Source of the DNA: Planctomycetota bacterium
Lineage (GTDB): Bacteria > Planctomycetota > UBA1135 > GCA-002686595
Assembly: GCA_016714045.1 (NCBI GenBank)
Contig: JADJNY010000006.1
Coordinates: 186,001-250,000 of the forward strand
DNA length: 64,000 nt
Direction of reading: 5' to 3'
A program made the position numbers and the translations under genes. Positions 8,916 to 19,779 of the stretch are shown piece by piece. The stretch's first letter is position 1, and the number at the start of each line of letters is the position of its first letter. The notes beneath the pieces were generated by a model. The model worked only from the letters and a program-made list of their open reading frames with translations, had not been told where the DNA came from and made no database searches.

Positions 8916-10199
8916 TCACTCCCCCGGCCGCGGGAAGTTCATGTTCACGTCCGTGCGCGGCGCCGAGCCCGCGAACGGGTAGCGCATCGGCACGACGACG
9001 ATGCCTTCCGGCGTGACCGTGAAGCGCTTCTTGTCGAGCTCGAGGTCGTAGCCGATCGTCTCGCCGCTCGGGACCTCGGTCCACTTGTCGAGGATCGCAC
9101 GCCGGATCTTGGCCCCCGGCCGCACCGTGACGCCGCCGAAGAGGATCGAGTCCTCGACGATCGCGTTCTCCTGCACGAGACAGCGGTTCGACAGGATCGA
9201 GCGCTTCACGCGCCCGCCCGACACGACCGTTCCCGCGCACAGGAGCGAGTCGACGACCTCGGCGCGCCGGCCGTCCTCGTCGAGCACCGTCTTCGCCGGC
9301 GGGTCCGCGTGCCAGAGCGAGTAGATCGGCCACTTCGAGTCGTAGAGGTTGAAGTTCGGCTTGATCGAGCAGAGGTCCATGCTCGATTCGTAGTAGGCGT
9401 CGAGCGTGCCGACGTCGCGCCAGTACGGCTCCGCGCCCTTGTCCATGTCGACGAAGTGGTGCGCGTGGACCGGCACCTCGCCGATCATGCGCGGGATCAC
9501 GTCCTTGCCGAAGTCGTGGCTCGACTGCGCGCCGAGCTCGGCGTCCGCGCGCAGGCGCCGGATGAGCTCCTTCGTGTCGAAGATGTAGATGCCCATCGAG
9601 CCGAGGCACTGCCCCGGCATGCCCGGGATCTCCTTCCCGACCTTCGGCTTCTCCGCGAACGACACGACCTGGTTCTTCGCGTCGACCTCCAGGACCCCGA
9701 AGCGCCGGCTCTCTTCCGCGGGGATGCGCACGGCGCCGATCGTCAGGGCGGCCTTCTTCTCGATGTGCTCCTCGAGCATCGCGCCGTAGTTCATCTTGTA
9801 GATGTGGTCGCCGGACAGGATCAGCACCTGCGCCGCGCGCTCCTCCTGCAAGAGGTCGAGGTTCTTGTAGATCGCGTCCGCGGTGCCGACGTACCACTCG
9901 CCGACCGTCGCGTGGTGCGGCGGGCTGACCGAGATGAACTGCTCGAGCCGGCGCGGGAGGAAGTTCCAGCCGAAGCGGATGTGTTCCTCGAGCGAGCGCG
10001 CCTGGTACTGCGTCAGGACGAAGATGCGGCGGAGCCCCGAGTGGATGCAGTTCGACAAGGTGAAGTCGATGATCCGGTAGGCGCCGCCGAAGGGGACCGC
10101 GGGCTTGGAGCGGTTGATCGTGAGCGGCTTGAGCCGCTCGCCCTGGCCGCCGGCCAGGATGAAGGTGAGCGTCTCCTTGAGGTCCTGGGGCAGCGACAT
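8916..10199 (-). CDS. glgC: Glucose-1-phosphate adenylyltransferase
   Basis: ADP-glucose pyrophosphorylase: ATP + glucose-1-phosphate to ADP-glucose + PPi, the committed step of bacterial glycogen synthesis, in the cytoplasm. The N-terminal nucleotide-binding signature is ILAGGQGERLKPLT followed by SKPAVPFGG. The middle has SGDHIYKMNYG and the glucose-1-P region FVEKP-like (SFAEKPKVG); the C-terminal left-handed beta-helix starts around residue 300. ATG 10199 (MSLPQDLKETLTFILAGG) gives 427 aa, the usual GlgC length; the longer frame to 10277 adds 26 atypical residues. It is divergent from the GCS2-CBS gene across 255 bp. No other glycogen gene is in the window. Confidence 0.95.
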   Translation of the reverse strand: MSLPQDLKETLTFILAGGQGERLKPLTINRSKPAVPFGGAYRIIDFTLSNCIHSGLRRIFVLTQYQARSLEEHIRFGWNFLPRRLEQFISVSPPHHATVGEWYVGTADAIYKNLDLLQEERAAQVLILSGDHIYKMNYGAMLEEHIEKKAALTIGAVRIPAEESRRFGVLEVDAKNQVVSFAEKPKVGKEIPGMPGQCLGSMGIYIFDTKELIRRLRADAELGAQSSHDFGKDVIPRMIGEVPVHAHHFVDMDKGAEPYWRDVGTLDAYYESSMDLCSIKPNFNLYDSKWPIYSLWHADPPAKTVLDEDGRRAEVVDSLLCAGTVVSGGRVKRSILSNRCLVQENAIVEDSILFGGVTVRPGAKIRRAILDKWTEVPSGETIGYDLELDKKRFTVTPEGIVVVPMRYPFAGSAPRTDVNMNFPRPGE

Positions 10200-10454
10200 G
10201 CAGCTCTCCGTGCGGGGCGCGAAGCCGGGGCGGGGTTCGGCAGGGTGCGAGTCCGTACCCAGGATGCCGCTCGGCATCCGGGAGGGAAAGCCTCCTCCGC
10301 TCCGCGATGGTGCGCACGGGCCGGAAAACGGCCCGATATCGCGCGCGACACCCGCAAGATCGGCGAGCGCCCTGCCCCGCCCGCGCGCTCGGCCCGCGAC
10401 GGCGCCCTGGTGCGCTCGCTACAATCCGCCGCCGCGACCCACTGCCGAAAGCCC

Positions 10455-12364
<1,910 letters not shown>

Positions 12365-12368
<4 letters not shown>

Positions 12369-13333
12369 TCCGGCCGCCGGACATGCTCCTCGCCGACTTC
12401 CGGCGCGGCGATCCCCTCGAACGCGTGCTCGGGACCTATCCGGGCCGCGAAGCGGGCCCGCTGCTCGTCGTCACGGCGGGCGTGCACGGCAACGAACCTG
12501 CGGGCATCGTCGCGTGTCGCCGCGTGCTGCGGGAGCTCGCGGCGCGCCGTCCGCGTCTTTCGGGGCGCTTCGTGGCGCTGTCGGGCAACCGCGCGGCGCT
12601 CGCGCGCGACGTGCGTTCGATCGACCACGACCTGAACCGCTTGTGGACGCGCGAGGAGATCGCCCGCACGCGCTCGCTCGCCGGAACGGCGCGCAACGAG
12701 GAACAGCGGGAACTCGCGGACCTGGCCGAGGTGCTCGAGCGCGAGTTCGCGCGCGCGCCGGGTCCGGTCACGCTCCTCGACCTGCACTCGACCTCGGGCG
12801 ACGGACCGCCGTTCACGCTGCTCGCGCACCCGCGGAACGGCCTGGACCTGGCGCGCGCGATCGACGTGCCCGCCCTCCTCGGCCTCGAGCGCATCCTCGG
12901 CAGCACGTTGATCGATTGGGCGCACCGACTCGGGCACCGCGCGATCGTCCTCGAGGGCGGCCAGAACGCCGCCGAGTCGACCGCGGACCACCACGAGTCG
13001 GCGCTGTGGGTCGCGCTGGTCGCGTGCGGCCTGCTCGCGGAGTCGGAGGCACCCGAGCTCGCGTCGCACCGCGCCCGGCTCGCGCGCGCCGCGGGCGCGT
13101 TGCCGCGCGTGCTCGAGATCGGACACCGCCACGAGCTCCAACCCGGCGAGCGCTTCGAGATGACGCCCGGATGGGCCAACTTCGACGCCGTGAAGGAGGG
13201 CGACCTCGTCGCGCGCTCCGGTTCTCACCTTGAACACGAGGTCTGCGCGCCGATGACGGCGACGATGATCATGCCGCGCTACCAGGGGCAGGGCCTCGAC
13301 GGCTACTTCCTCGCGTGCGCGGTCGCGGGCTGA
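12365..13333 (+). CDS. AstE/aspartoacylase-family zinc deacylase
   Basis: Succinylglutamate desuccinylase/aspartoacylase family zinc hydrolase, about 322 aa. Visible metal-ligand motifs are GVHGNEPAG (His, Glu) near residue 40 and LLDLHSTSGDG (His) near residue 140; VLEGGQNAAES is the usual catalytic-region segment. The C-terminal barrel-like domain ends YFLACAVAG. GTG 12365 overlaps the ligase stop as GTGA, which favours translational coupling; ATG 12383 is an alternative start six codons on. The family removes acyl or amide groups from N-acyl amino acids. With a GCS2-CBS ligase directly upstream, it may hydrolyse or trim the ligase product (inference). Confidence 0.88.
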
Positions 13334-13567
13334 CCTTCACGCGCCGCGGCTTGGTGCATTCCGGAGCGCGCTCGCGATGCTCACGCCGCGCGGAGCGTTC
13401 CTTGCGCGCCCCATCGAGAGCACCCGGTCGCGGGCCTCAGGGCAAACGAGTCCGTGGGAGCGAGCCAGAGGGAACTCGTGCGTGCGAGCGAGCCGGTACG
13501 CGCACGCCACGTCGCACGCGTCGGGTCGAGTTCGTCAGGTCGAACGCACCGGAGCGCGCGCACCCGT

Positions 13568-14365
13568 TCACACGCGCGACGTGACCGCGGTGTTCGACGC
13601 GCGCGCGACAAGCCGCTTCGACAGGAGTTCCGCCGCCAGCGCGTCGAAATCGAGGCACGCATCGCTCGCCGGGTCGACGACTTGGATCGGCGCGCCGAGC
13701 GCGGCCGCCTCGCGCAGGGCCTCGTGCTGTCGCAGCACGGTGTCGAAGAGCCCCGCCCCGAACCGCAGCTCGAGCGCCACGAGCACCTCGCGCATGAACG
13801 CGACGCGCCGGTCGAACAACGTGGCGAGCACGCGCGTGTCGAACGGGTGCTCGAGCTCGCGTTCGAGCTCCTCGAGGATCACGAGCGCCTTGAGCGCGCC
13901 CTGGAGCGCGAACGCCCCCGTCTCGACGACGAGCACCGCCGTGTCGCACGCGCGCAGCGCGTTCTTCGCGAGCACGCCGTCGACGCGCGGCGGGCAGTCG
14001 AGCAGGACGACGTCGAAGATGCCGGCGAGCTCCTCGAGCGCGGCCGCGAGCCGGCGCTCGGGCTGGAGCACGCGCTCGCTCTCTTCCTCGAAGCGCGCGA
14101 GCTCGATCGTCGCGGGGAGCAGCCACACGCCGCCCGGGGCCGCGAACAGCGCGGCGTCGGCGCGCGCTCCGCCGGTGAGGACGTCGAGCACGGTCGGCTC
14201 GCCCTCCGCGGGCGCGCAGGAGAGCGAAAGCGTCGCGTGGGCCTGCGGGTCGAGGTCGACGAGCAGCGTGCGCAGCCCGAGGCGCGCGAACGCTCCCGCG
14301 AGGTGGACGGCGCTGGTCGTCTTGCCGCAGCCGCCTTTCTGGTTCACGAATGCGAGGACCTGCAC
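13568..14365 (-). CDS. ParA-family ATPase
   Basis: Deviant-Walker A ATPase of the ParA/Soj/MinD superfamily, 265 aa. It has NQKGGCGKTTSAVHLAGA at the N-terminus (signature lysine in KGGCGKTT), LLVDLDPQAHATLS (A') and VVLLDCPPRVDG (Walker B). GTG 14365 was chosen over the TTG at 14386 because AGAAGGGA is well placed before it and it avoids overlap with the upstream YbjQ-like gene, whose stop is 17 bp away. No parB or parS site is visible, so a role in positioning a protein cargo rather than DNA is possible. A second MinD/FlhG-like ATPase lies two genes upstream. Confidence 0.88.
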   Translation of the reverse strand: MQVLAFVNQKGGCGKTTSAVHLAGAFARLGLRTLLVDLDPQAHATLSLSCAPAEGEPTVLDVLTGGARADAALFAAPGGVWLLPATIELARFEEESERVLQPERRLAAALEELAGIFDVVLLDCPPRVDGVLAKNALRACDTAVLVVETGAFALQGALKALVILEELERELEHPFDTRVLATLFDRRVAFMREVLVALELRFGAGLFDTVLRQHEALREAAALGAPIQVVDPASDACLDFDALAAELLSKRLVARASNTAVTSRV

Positions 14366-14382
14366 GCGCGCTTCATCCCTTC

Positions 14383-14727
14383 TCAACTACGAGGCTCCGC
14401 TTCGATCACGACCGCCGTCCCGTACGCGAGCACCTCGGTGACGCCCGCCGCGATCTCGTTCGCGTCGTAGCGCATCGCGACGATCGCGTTCGCCCCGACG
14501 TCGCGCGCGTGGCGCACGAGGAGCTCGTAGGCCTCCGAGCGCGCCTTCTCGGCGAGCTCGGTGTAGAGCGTGATGTTGCCGCCGACGAGCGTCTGCAACC
14601 CGGCGCCGAACGTGCCGATCACGGAGCGGCTGCGCACGGTGAGGCCGCGCACGATGCCGAGGTAGCGCACGATGCGGTACCCCTCGAACGAGTTCGCCGT
14701 CGTGACCCAAGGATCGCTGCCCGTCAT
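14383..14727 (-). CDS. YbjQ/UPF0145-family protein
   Basis: Small 114-aa cytoplasmic protein of the UPF0145 (YbjQ, heavy-metal-binding domain) family. Typical features are the N-terminal TTANSFEGYRIVRYLGIVRG, the central SVIGTFGAGLQTLVGG and VGANAIVAMRYDANEI. The family forms small pentameric-type assemblies; its function is not established. It ends 17 bp before the ParA-like gene start and is probably in one transcript with it. Confidence 0.88.
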   Translation of the reverse strand: MTGSDPWVTTANSFEGYRIVRYLGIVRGLTVRSRSVIGTFGAGLQTLVGGNITLYTELAEKARSEAYELLVRHARDVGANAIVAMRYDANEIAAGVTEVLAYGTAVVIEAEPRS

Positions 14728-14890
14728 GCCTCGCCTGCGCGGGGCAGAGCATGCAGCGCGCGCGCGCGCGGATCAACGTCCGTGCGGCACGAAGGCGCGC
14801 ACGATGCACGCGATCCGATGGGTCGGACGCGCTGGGAGGAGCGCGAAGCGCGCGACCCGGGGAGACGTTGCGCGAGCGCTCGCCGCGCCG

Positions 14891-15772
14891 TCAGCGCAGC
14901 GCCCTCCGCGCCTTGTCGTAGAACGCGCTCGTGGTCCGCGCGTGGTCGATCGGCCCCCAGCTCGCGATGTTCGCGAACGCGCGCGCCGCGCGGCTCTCGG
15001 GCTCGGCGAGCGAGACGGGCACGCGCACCTGCACGCTGCGCCCGACCGCCTCGTCGGCCGGGACCCAGCCGATGAACTCTGGCGCCGTGCCGAGGAAGCG
15101 CAACGACGCGGCCTTGAAGCGCTCCCACGCGCCCTGCGCGTCGGTCTCGCCCGGAACGCGGTTCACGACCACGCCGGTGCGCAGGTTCGGGTTCACCATG
15201 TGGGCGCGCTTGTAGAGCGCGTAGGCGTCCGAGAGCGCCGTCACCTCGTGGTTCGTGACGACGATCAACGTACTGGTGGCCGCGAGGTGCGCCACGGTCG
15301 AGTACTGGAGCCCCGCCCCGTGGTCGATGATCATCAGGTCGAAGCGCTGCTCGAGCGGGAGGAGCGCCTTGAAGAGCTTGTCGAGCTCCCGCCGGGTCGG
15401 GTTCGCGAGCGCATGGCGCCCGACACCGCCCGAGAGGAGCCGGATGCCCTCCGGCCCTTCGACGAGCGCGCCCTCGGCGTCGACCTGGTCGTCGAGGATG
15501 TGGCCGAGGTCGTACCGCGGCGAGAGTCCGAGCAGGAGGTGCGCGTTCGCGAGCCCCGCGTCCCAGTCGACGAGCAGGACGCGCTCACCCCGCTTCGCGC
15601 GCAGGACGGCGAGGTTCGAAGCGAGGATGCTCTTCCCCGTCCCCCCCTTGCCGCTCGCGATGCAGACGACGCGCGCGCTACGGGCCTCCTCGGCCTGGAC
15701 CCGCTCGCCCGCATGCATCCATTTGGTGAACGACCGCAACCGGGAGAGGTCGAAGCGGGAGGTGTCGAGCAT
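14891..15772 (-). CDS. MinD/FlhG-type ATPase
   Basis: P-loop ATPase of the MinD/ParA superfamily, 293 aa, closest in plan to FlhG/YlxH (MotR). The N-terminal extension FTKWMHAGERVQAEEA precedes VVCIASGKGGTGKSILASNLA (deviant Walker A), VLLVDWDAGLANAHLLLG (A') and LMIIDHGAGLQYSTV (Walker B). The DWDAGLANAHLLLGL stretch is typical of FlhG, which sets flagellar number and position, but no flhF or flagellar gene is in view. The C-terminus lacks an obvious MinD membrane-targeting helix. The assignment to flagellar control is therefore tentative. It lies about 160 bp upstream of the YbjQ and ParA genes. Confidence 0.85.
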   Translation of the reverse strand: MLDTSRFDLSRLRSFTKWMHAGERVQAEEARSARVVCIASGKGGTGKSILASNLAVLRAKRGERVLLVDWDAGLANAHLLLGLSPRYDLGHILDDQVDAEGALVEGPEGIRLLSGGVGRHALANPTRRELDKLFKALLPLEQRFDLMIIDHGAGLQYSTVAHLAATSTLIVVTNHEVTALSDAYALYKRAHMVNPNLRTGVVVNRVPGETDAQGAWERFKAASLRFLGTAPEFIGWVPADEAVGRSVQVRVPVSLAEPESRAARAFANIASWGPIDHARTTSAFYDKARRALR

Positions 15773-15995
15773 GGAACCTGGAGGTCATCACGTGAGCGCG
15801 TCGAGTTGAGGCTGCGTACTCTCGCCGAGCGTGCTGCGGTCGTCAATGAGCGCGCGCTCTCGGCAAGCGTGCGACGCCTCGCGAGTGAGGAAGCGGGCCG
15901 CGCGTGCGCAAGAAGAAGTGCGAGGGCATGCTTGACGCCGGCCCCGCAAGGCGCTTCGGCACTTCCCAGCAGAACCCGGATCCGCGCGTCGAGCC

Positions 15996-17804
15996 CTACG
16001 GCTCCCAAAGCACGGCGACGGCCTGCGAGGAGTTCGCCGTGCCGCCGGCGGGGCAGAAGTTCGGATCCGCGTCGCGGTAGTACGCCTGGTAGTGACGCGT
16101 CGCGCCGATCGGGATTGGATCCCCGACGATCGCGGAGCGCGTGGAGATCGACGGCTCGCCCGACTCGGGGAAGAGCGCGAACCCGCCCGCCGCCGTTCGC
16201 GTCTGGAGCCGCTTGATCTGCCCTCCCACGCACCTCAGACCATCACCGAAGGGCGCCGCCGCCGCGAGTTCCGTCCCCTGGAACAAGATCACGAGCGTCG
16301 CCGGACTCCCGCCCGTGAACGAGAACGAGAGCGAGTCCGCTGCGAGACTCGCCGAACCCGTCGCGGTGAGTTGGCCTCCGCCCGTGCCCCGCGAGTTCTG
16401 GCATCCGCGCCCGGGACTACCGGTGTTGCCGCAGGGACAGGTGATTATGGAGCCGTCACCGAAACAATAGGAATGCGGCGCAATCGAGCCGCGGTCGCGA
16501 AGAAACACATCCCAGTCTGCATTGATGTCGCCGGGCACGACGGTTCCATCCGGTGTGGCGAATGTCACGCAGCGCCCGTCCGCGGACATGGCCGGATTGA
16601 TGCTACCGGTAATGAGCTCCTGTCCCGGAATCACCTCGCTCACTTTCTCGGTTACAAGTGTGACCAGATCGTGGGTGAAGACGTCCCAGTAGAAGCCTGT
16701 ATCCCCAGGGACGAGCGACGTTGCCGCGCTCAGAAACGCCACGGTGCGCCCGTCATAGGACAGCGGTGATGAAGTGAAGCCAAGGCAGCAGTCAGCGCCG
16801 CTCCAGCTGTTCCCCTGCAATCCCGTCGATGAAATGCTGACTCGCACCGTGGTCTGTTGAACCCGGTCGCGAACGAACACATCCATGTAGCCGTTCGTGT
16901 CACCGAGAACGAGGTTGGCAGACGCGCTCTCGAACGACACGAAGCGACCATTGCCAGAAATGTACGGCGCGACACACGCGGCGACTGCTTGCTGGCCCCC
17001 TGTGCCGAGACTCACCCGCTCCGTCGTCCCGAGCGCCATGTCACGCACGAAGATGTCGGCGACCCCGTTCGTATCGCCCGTGACGAGATCGAAAGCCAAA
17101 CTCTGAAAAGCGACATATCGTCCGTCTTGACTGATCGACGTGTAGCGGCACGACAGATTCCCCATGACGCCGCCGGGCGTCACGCTCACGGCCGTCGTTT
17201 GCTGTGTCCACATGTCGCGGAGGAAGATGTCGCCGACACCATTGCCGTCGCCCGGGACCAAGTTGCTTGCATTGCTCTCGAATGCGACATAGCGTCCGTC
17301 GCCGGAAACGGAAGCACTGATACAGTCCTGGTTAGCCTGAGACCCCGTACTGCTGACGCTCACGATCGTCGTGACCCCGGCAGCACGATCTCGAAGGAAG
17401 ATGTCCTCGTGCAGGTTCCCGTCTCCGGGGACGAGGTTGCTCGCCAGACTGCGGAAGACCACGAACCTCCCATCGGGGGACATTACTGGGATTCGACTGT
17501 GGTTGTTCCCTTGGGCACCCGAGGACGAGAGACTCACACGATCGACCACCCCCGTCCACAGACCCCTGACGAAGATGTCGGAAACGCCGTTTGTGTCGGA
17601 TGGGACGATGTTCGTCGCGTAGGAATCGAATACGATGACTTGTCCGTCGGAAGAGACGCACGAGCGATTGCTCCCCAAGTCGGGGATACCACCCGTGTTC
17701 GTTTCGCTTACGAGGGTGATGCTCTGAGGAGCGGCAGCAACCATCGGGGCACCAGCTGTCAGCAAGATGATAGCACAGGCGCTGTGGACGTGAGGACTAG
17801 ACAC
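15996..17804 (-). CDS. Secreted PD40-repeat beta-propeller protein
   Basis: Exported 602-aa protein. GTG 17804 has GGAGGG five bases upstream and gives a short signal peptide (CAIILLTAGAPMVAAA). Residues about 30-420 contain at least seven repeats of the pattern SxDGRYVAFxSxASNLVPGDTNGxxDIFVRD, the TolB/WD40-like PD40 propeller signature. The C-terminal 170 residues, from SYCFGDGSIITCPCGN, form a Cys/Gly-rich beta module ending AVAVLWEP that is also found at the ends of neighbouring secreted proteins. The start codon sits inside the end of a small upstream frame (stop at 17797). Base composition through the propeller part is visibly less GC-rich than in surrounding genes. Confidence 0.85.
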   Translation of the reverse strand: MSSPHVHSACAIILLTAGAPMVAAAPQSITLVSETNTGGIPDLGSNRSCVSSDGQVIVFDSYATNIVPSDTNGVSDIFVRGLWTGVVDRVSLSSSGAQGNNHSRIPVMSPDGRFVVFRSLASNLVPGDGNLHEDIFLRDRAAGVTTIVSVSSTGSQANQDCISASVSGDGRYVAFESNASNLVPGDGNGVGDIFLRDMWTQQTTAVSVTPGGVMGNLSCRYTSISQDGRYVAFQSLAFDLVTGDTNGVADIFVRDMALGTTERVSLGTGGQQAVAACVAPYISGNGRFVSFESASANLVLGDTNGYMDVFVRDRVQQTTVRVSISSTGLQGNSWSGADCCLGFTSSPLSYDGRTVAFLSAATSLVPGDTGFYWDVFTHDLVTLVTEKVSEVIPGQELITGSINPAMSADGRCVTFATPDGTVVPGDINADWDVFLRDRGSIAPHSYCFGDGSIITCPCGNTGSPGRGCQNSRGTGGGQLTATGSASLAADSLSFSFTGGSPATLVILFQGTELAAAAPFGDGLRCVGGQIKRLQTRTAAGGFALFPESGEPSISTRSAIVGDPIPIGATRHYQAYYRDADPNFCPAGGTANSSQAVAVLWEP

Positions 17805-18028
17805 TTAGACCCTCCTCATCGACAAATGTGTGCTCAGCTACGTCGTCGCGAATCTCCTTCGCGTCGTCTTCGGGGAGCAGGGTCGCCTGAGACACACTCA
17901 GATGCCATTCCAACGGACTGGAAGAACTCCGCAAACGTCGAGAGCCTTCCTTTCGATGCCGCCCGGTACTTCGACTCTCCCCGATAGATGCACATCTTCT
18001 TGAGATTGTAGACATGGCCATGCCGCAC
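17797..18028 (-). pseudogene. Small frameshifted ORF upstream of the propeller gene
   Basis: Unrecognised. Two minus-strand frames join if one G is removed from the GTTGGAATGG stretch around 17910. The joined product (about 77 aa) reads MRHGHVYNLKKMCIYRG..., then FAEFFQSVEWHLSVSQATLL, then an acidic tail ending VDEEGLSV. Its stop (TAG, 17797-17799) overlaps the GTG start of the propeller gene by 8 nt, as expected for translational coupling, and the strong GGAGGG ribosome site lies inside it. Codon third positions in the second half are moderately GC-rich. It may be a degraded or miscalled small gene, or chance. Confidence 0.3.
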
Positions 18029-18042
18029 CCTCGCTCATCCGC

Positions 18043-19488
18043 CTACGGACTACACGGGACACTGAGATAGTAGAGTAGCCCGGTATACGGAATCTCGTAG
18101 GCTCCCATGCTGACGGTGGTCGCACCTCCTGCTTGAGGGCTGAATCGAAGGCCTCGTTCCCGGTCCATCCACACTTGCTCGGTGGTGTTCCCATCTTGGT
18201 CGATGTCGAGAATGTCGGCTGGAACGAGTGCTGGATCTCCTTTGGTTCTCACCTCGACACCAGTCTGCGGATCGAGTGACAGACCGCCCGGCACGAACAA
18301 TACTTGCACTGGAGCGGCTGGAGGCGCCGCCGGGAAGTAGATTGTCGGATACCCGATGGCCGAAAAATCTGCGCTGGGCCCAGGCTGGCCAGGAATAATC
18401 TGAAGGTAGCAGCTTGCCGACTGAAACTTGCCAACGACTGCAGGAGCGACAAAATGCGGCACTGTCGAGTTGTTTGTGAAAACGATGGTATTCATCAGCA
18501 AGCACTCGCCAGCCAGCGTGCTCATGTCGATCGACTCGGCACCTGTCAGAGGTGGGAAATTGTGGCTCAATGTGCAATTAAAGAAGCGCGCGTAGACTGC
18601 TCCTTCCAGATAGACGGCGCTCCCTGAGCCAGTGTCGGCGTGATTCTCCGTGAAAACGCAGTTCGTGAACTCCATGTCCCCGCCTGCCGCGTAGAGCCCA
18701 CCGCCTCTAGCTGTGTTGAGGCCGTTCCCGAGTACTACCGTATTCGCGATCCGCGCAACTGGGCAATTGAGGTACATGGCGGAACCACCTCCATCAGGCG
18801 TATCTTTCGCGGTATTCGTCCTCATGACTGCCTGGGCAATCGACAGGCTGCATCCATTCGCGTACAGTCCAGCCCCAAGCCCAATGCAACTATTTTCTTG
18901 GAGAATGAGCTCCGAGAGACTCACAGTAGAACGGGACTTGATGTAGATCCCTGCCCCGCAATTTCTCGGATCGAGCACGCCCGGTAGAAAGACGCCGTTG
19001 CACGGGGCTGCGGACGCCTTTGCTTTGCCATTGATGATCGTGACGCGCGACAAGGCGACCTTGGACCCAGGCCCGCCGGTGATCGAAACGACGTGGAATG
19101 AGTTGTCACAGTCCACGATCAGGGAGCCCAGGTTCCCATCCAGTACGGTCAGCGCGGGGCAACCTTGAGGCAGGGTATTGCCGGTCTCGTGCCCGAGCCA
19201 CCCGCCAATGATGGTGAGGCTCTTGTTCACGAGGAACGAGCGGTCGCGCGGGTCGGTCGATCCAGGAATCGCATTCACCTGAGGAAAGTATACGCCTTCG
19301 GCGATCCGGATCTCGTCGCCCGCTGAGGAACCGCCGAGGGCGGAGTCCAGCGACGCTGGGTTGGTCCAACTCGAGCCCCCCCCAGAGAGGGGCCCGACGT
19401 CCTTGACGTACCAAACGTTGCCCGCGGTGGATCTTGCGGCCAGGGATGCGAGGACGAAGACGAACGCCAACAGTCTCGGGAGGGACAT
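18043..19488 (-). CDS. Secreted parallel beta-helix protein
   Basis: Exported 481-aa protein. ATG 19488 with AGAAGGAG four bases upstream starts MSLPRLLAFVFVLASLAARS, a clear signal peptide; the longer frame upstream is Arg-rich and unlikely. It contains WYVKDVGPLSGGGSSWTNPA, then irregular right-handed beta-helix repeats such as NTVVLGNGLNTARGGGLYA and FTNCVFTENHADTGSGSAVY, as in polymorphic outer-membrane-like and Chlamydia PMP-type repeats of planctomycetes. The end has the DPALVPADILDIDQDGN and MGAYEIPY pattern. It lacks the Cys/Gly-rich C-terminal module of its neighbours. Probably extracellular; no enzymatic residues were recognised. Confidence 0.82.
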   Translation of the reverse strand: MSLPRLLAFVFVLASLAARSTAGNVWYVKDVGPLSGGGSSWTNPASLDSALGGSSAGDEIRIAEGVYFPQVNAIPGSTDPRDRSFLVNKSLTIIGGWLGHETGNTLPQGCPALTVLDGNLGSLIVDCDNSFHVVSITGGPGSKVALSRVTIINGKAKASAAPCNGVFLPGVLDPRNCGAGIYIKSRSTVSLSELILQENSCIGLGAGLYANGCSLSIAQAVMRTNTAKDTPDGGGSAMYLNCPVARIANTVVLGNGLNTARGGGLYAAGGDMEFTNCVFTENHADTGSGSAVYLEGAVYARFFNCTLSHNFPPLTGAESIDMSTLAGECLLMNTIVFTNNSTVPHFVAPAVVGKFQSASCYLQIIPGQPGPSADFSAIGYPTIYFPAAPPAAPVQVLFVPGGLSLDPQTGVEVRTKGDPALVPADILDIDQDGNTTEQVWMDRERGLRFSPQAGGATTVSMGAYEIPYTGLLYYLSVPCSP

Positions 19489-19779
19489 GGGGCTCCTTCT
19501 GGTTGGCCAGCGGAGCTGTGTCCCGACGAGCGATGCGTGGGAGGTCGGGAGGACCTCGCGAGGTGCGCGCACGTTCCTTGGAGAAGAACCCCTTGGCGCA
19601 CTGAAACCGACCCCCGACTACCCCCCCGGCAAGGCCTATTCCAGGGATTTCTCGGCGCATCCGGGTCGGCCGACTCGACGCGCTGGCCGCCTCCCTACAT
19701 GCGAGAGGGACATCCGAACGGCCCGCCATGGGAAACCGGGCAGCAAAGCGGCGCGATGGGACGGACCGGGGCGCGCCCC

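Noticed and set aside
8766..10454. Long plus-strand frame joined to the GCS2-CBS gene
   Set aside because: The first 563 codons lie opposite glgC and have no recognisable domain; the GCS2 domain begins only after ATG 10455.
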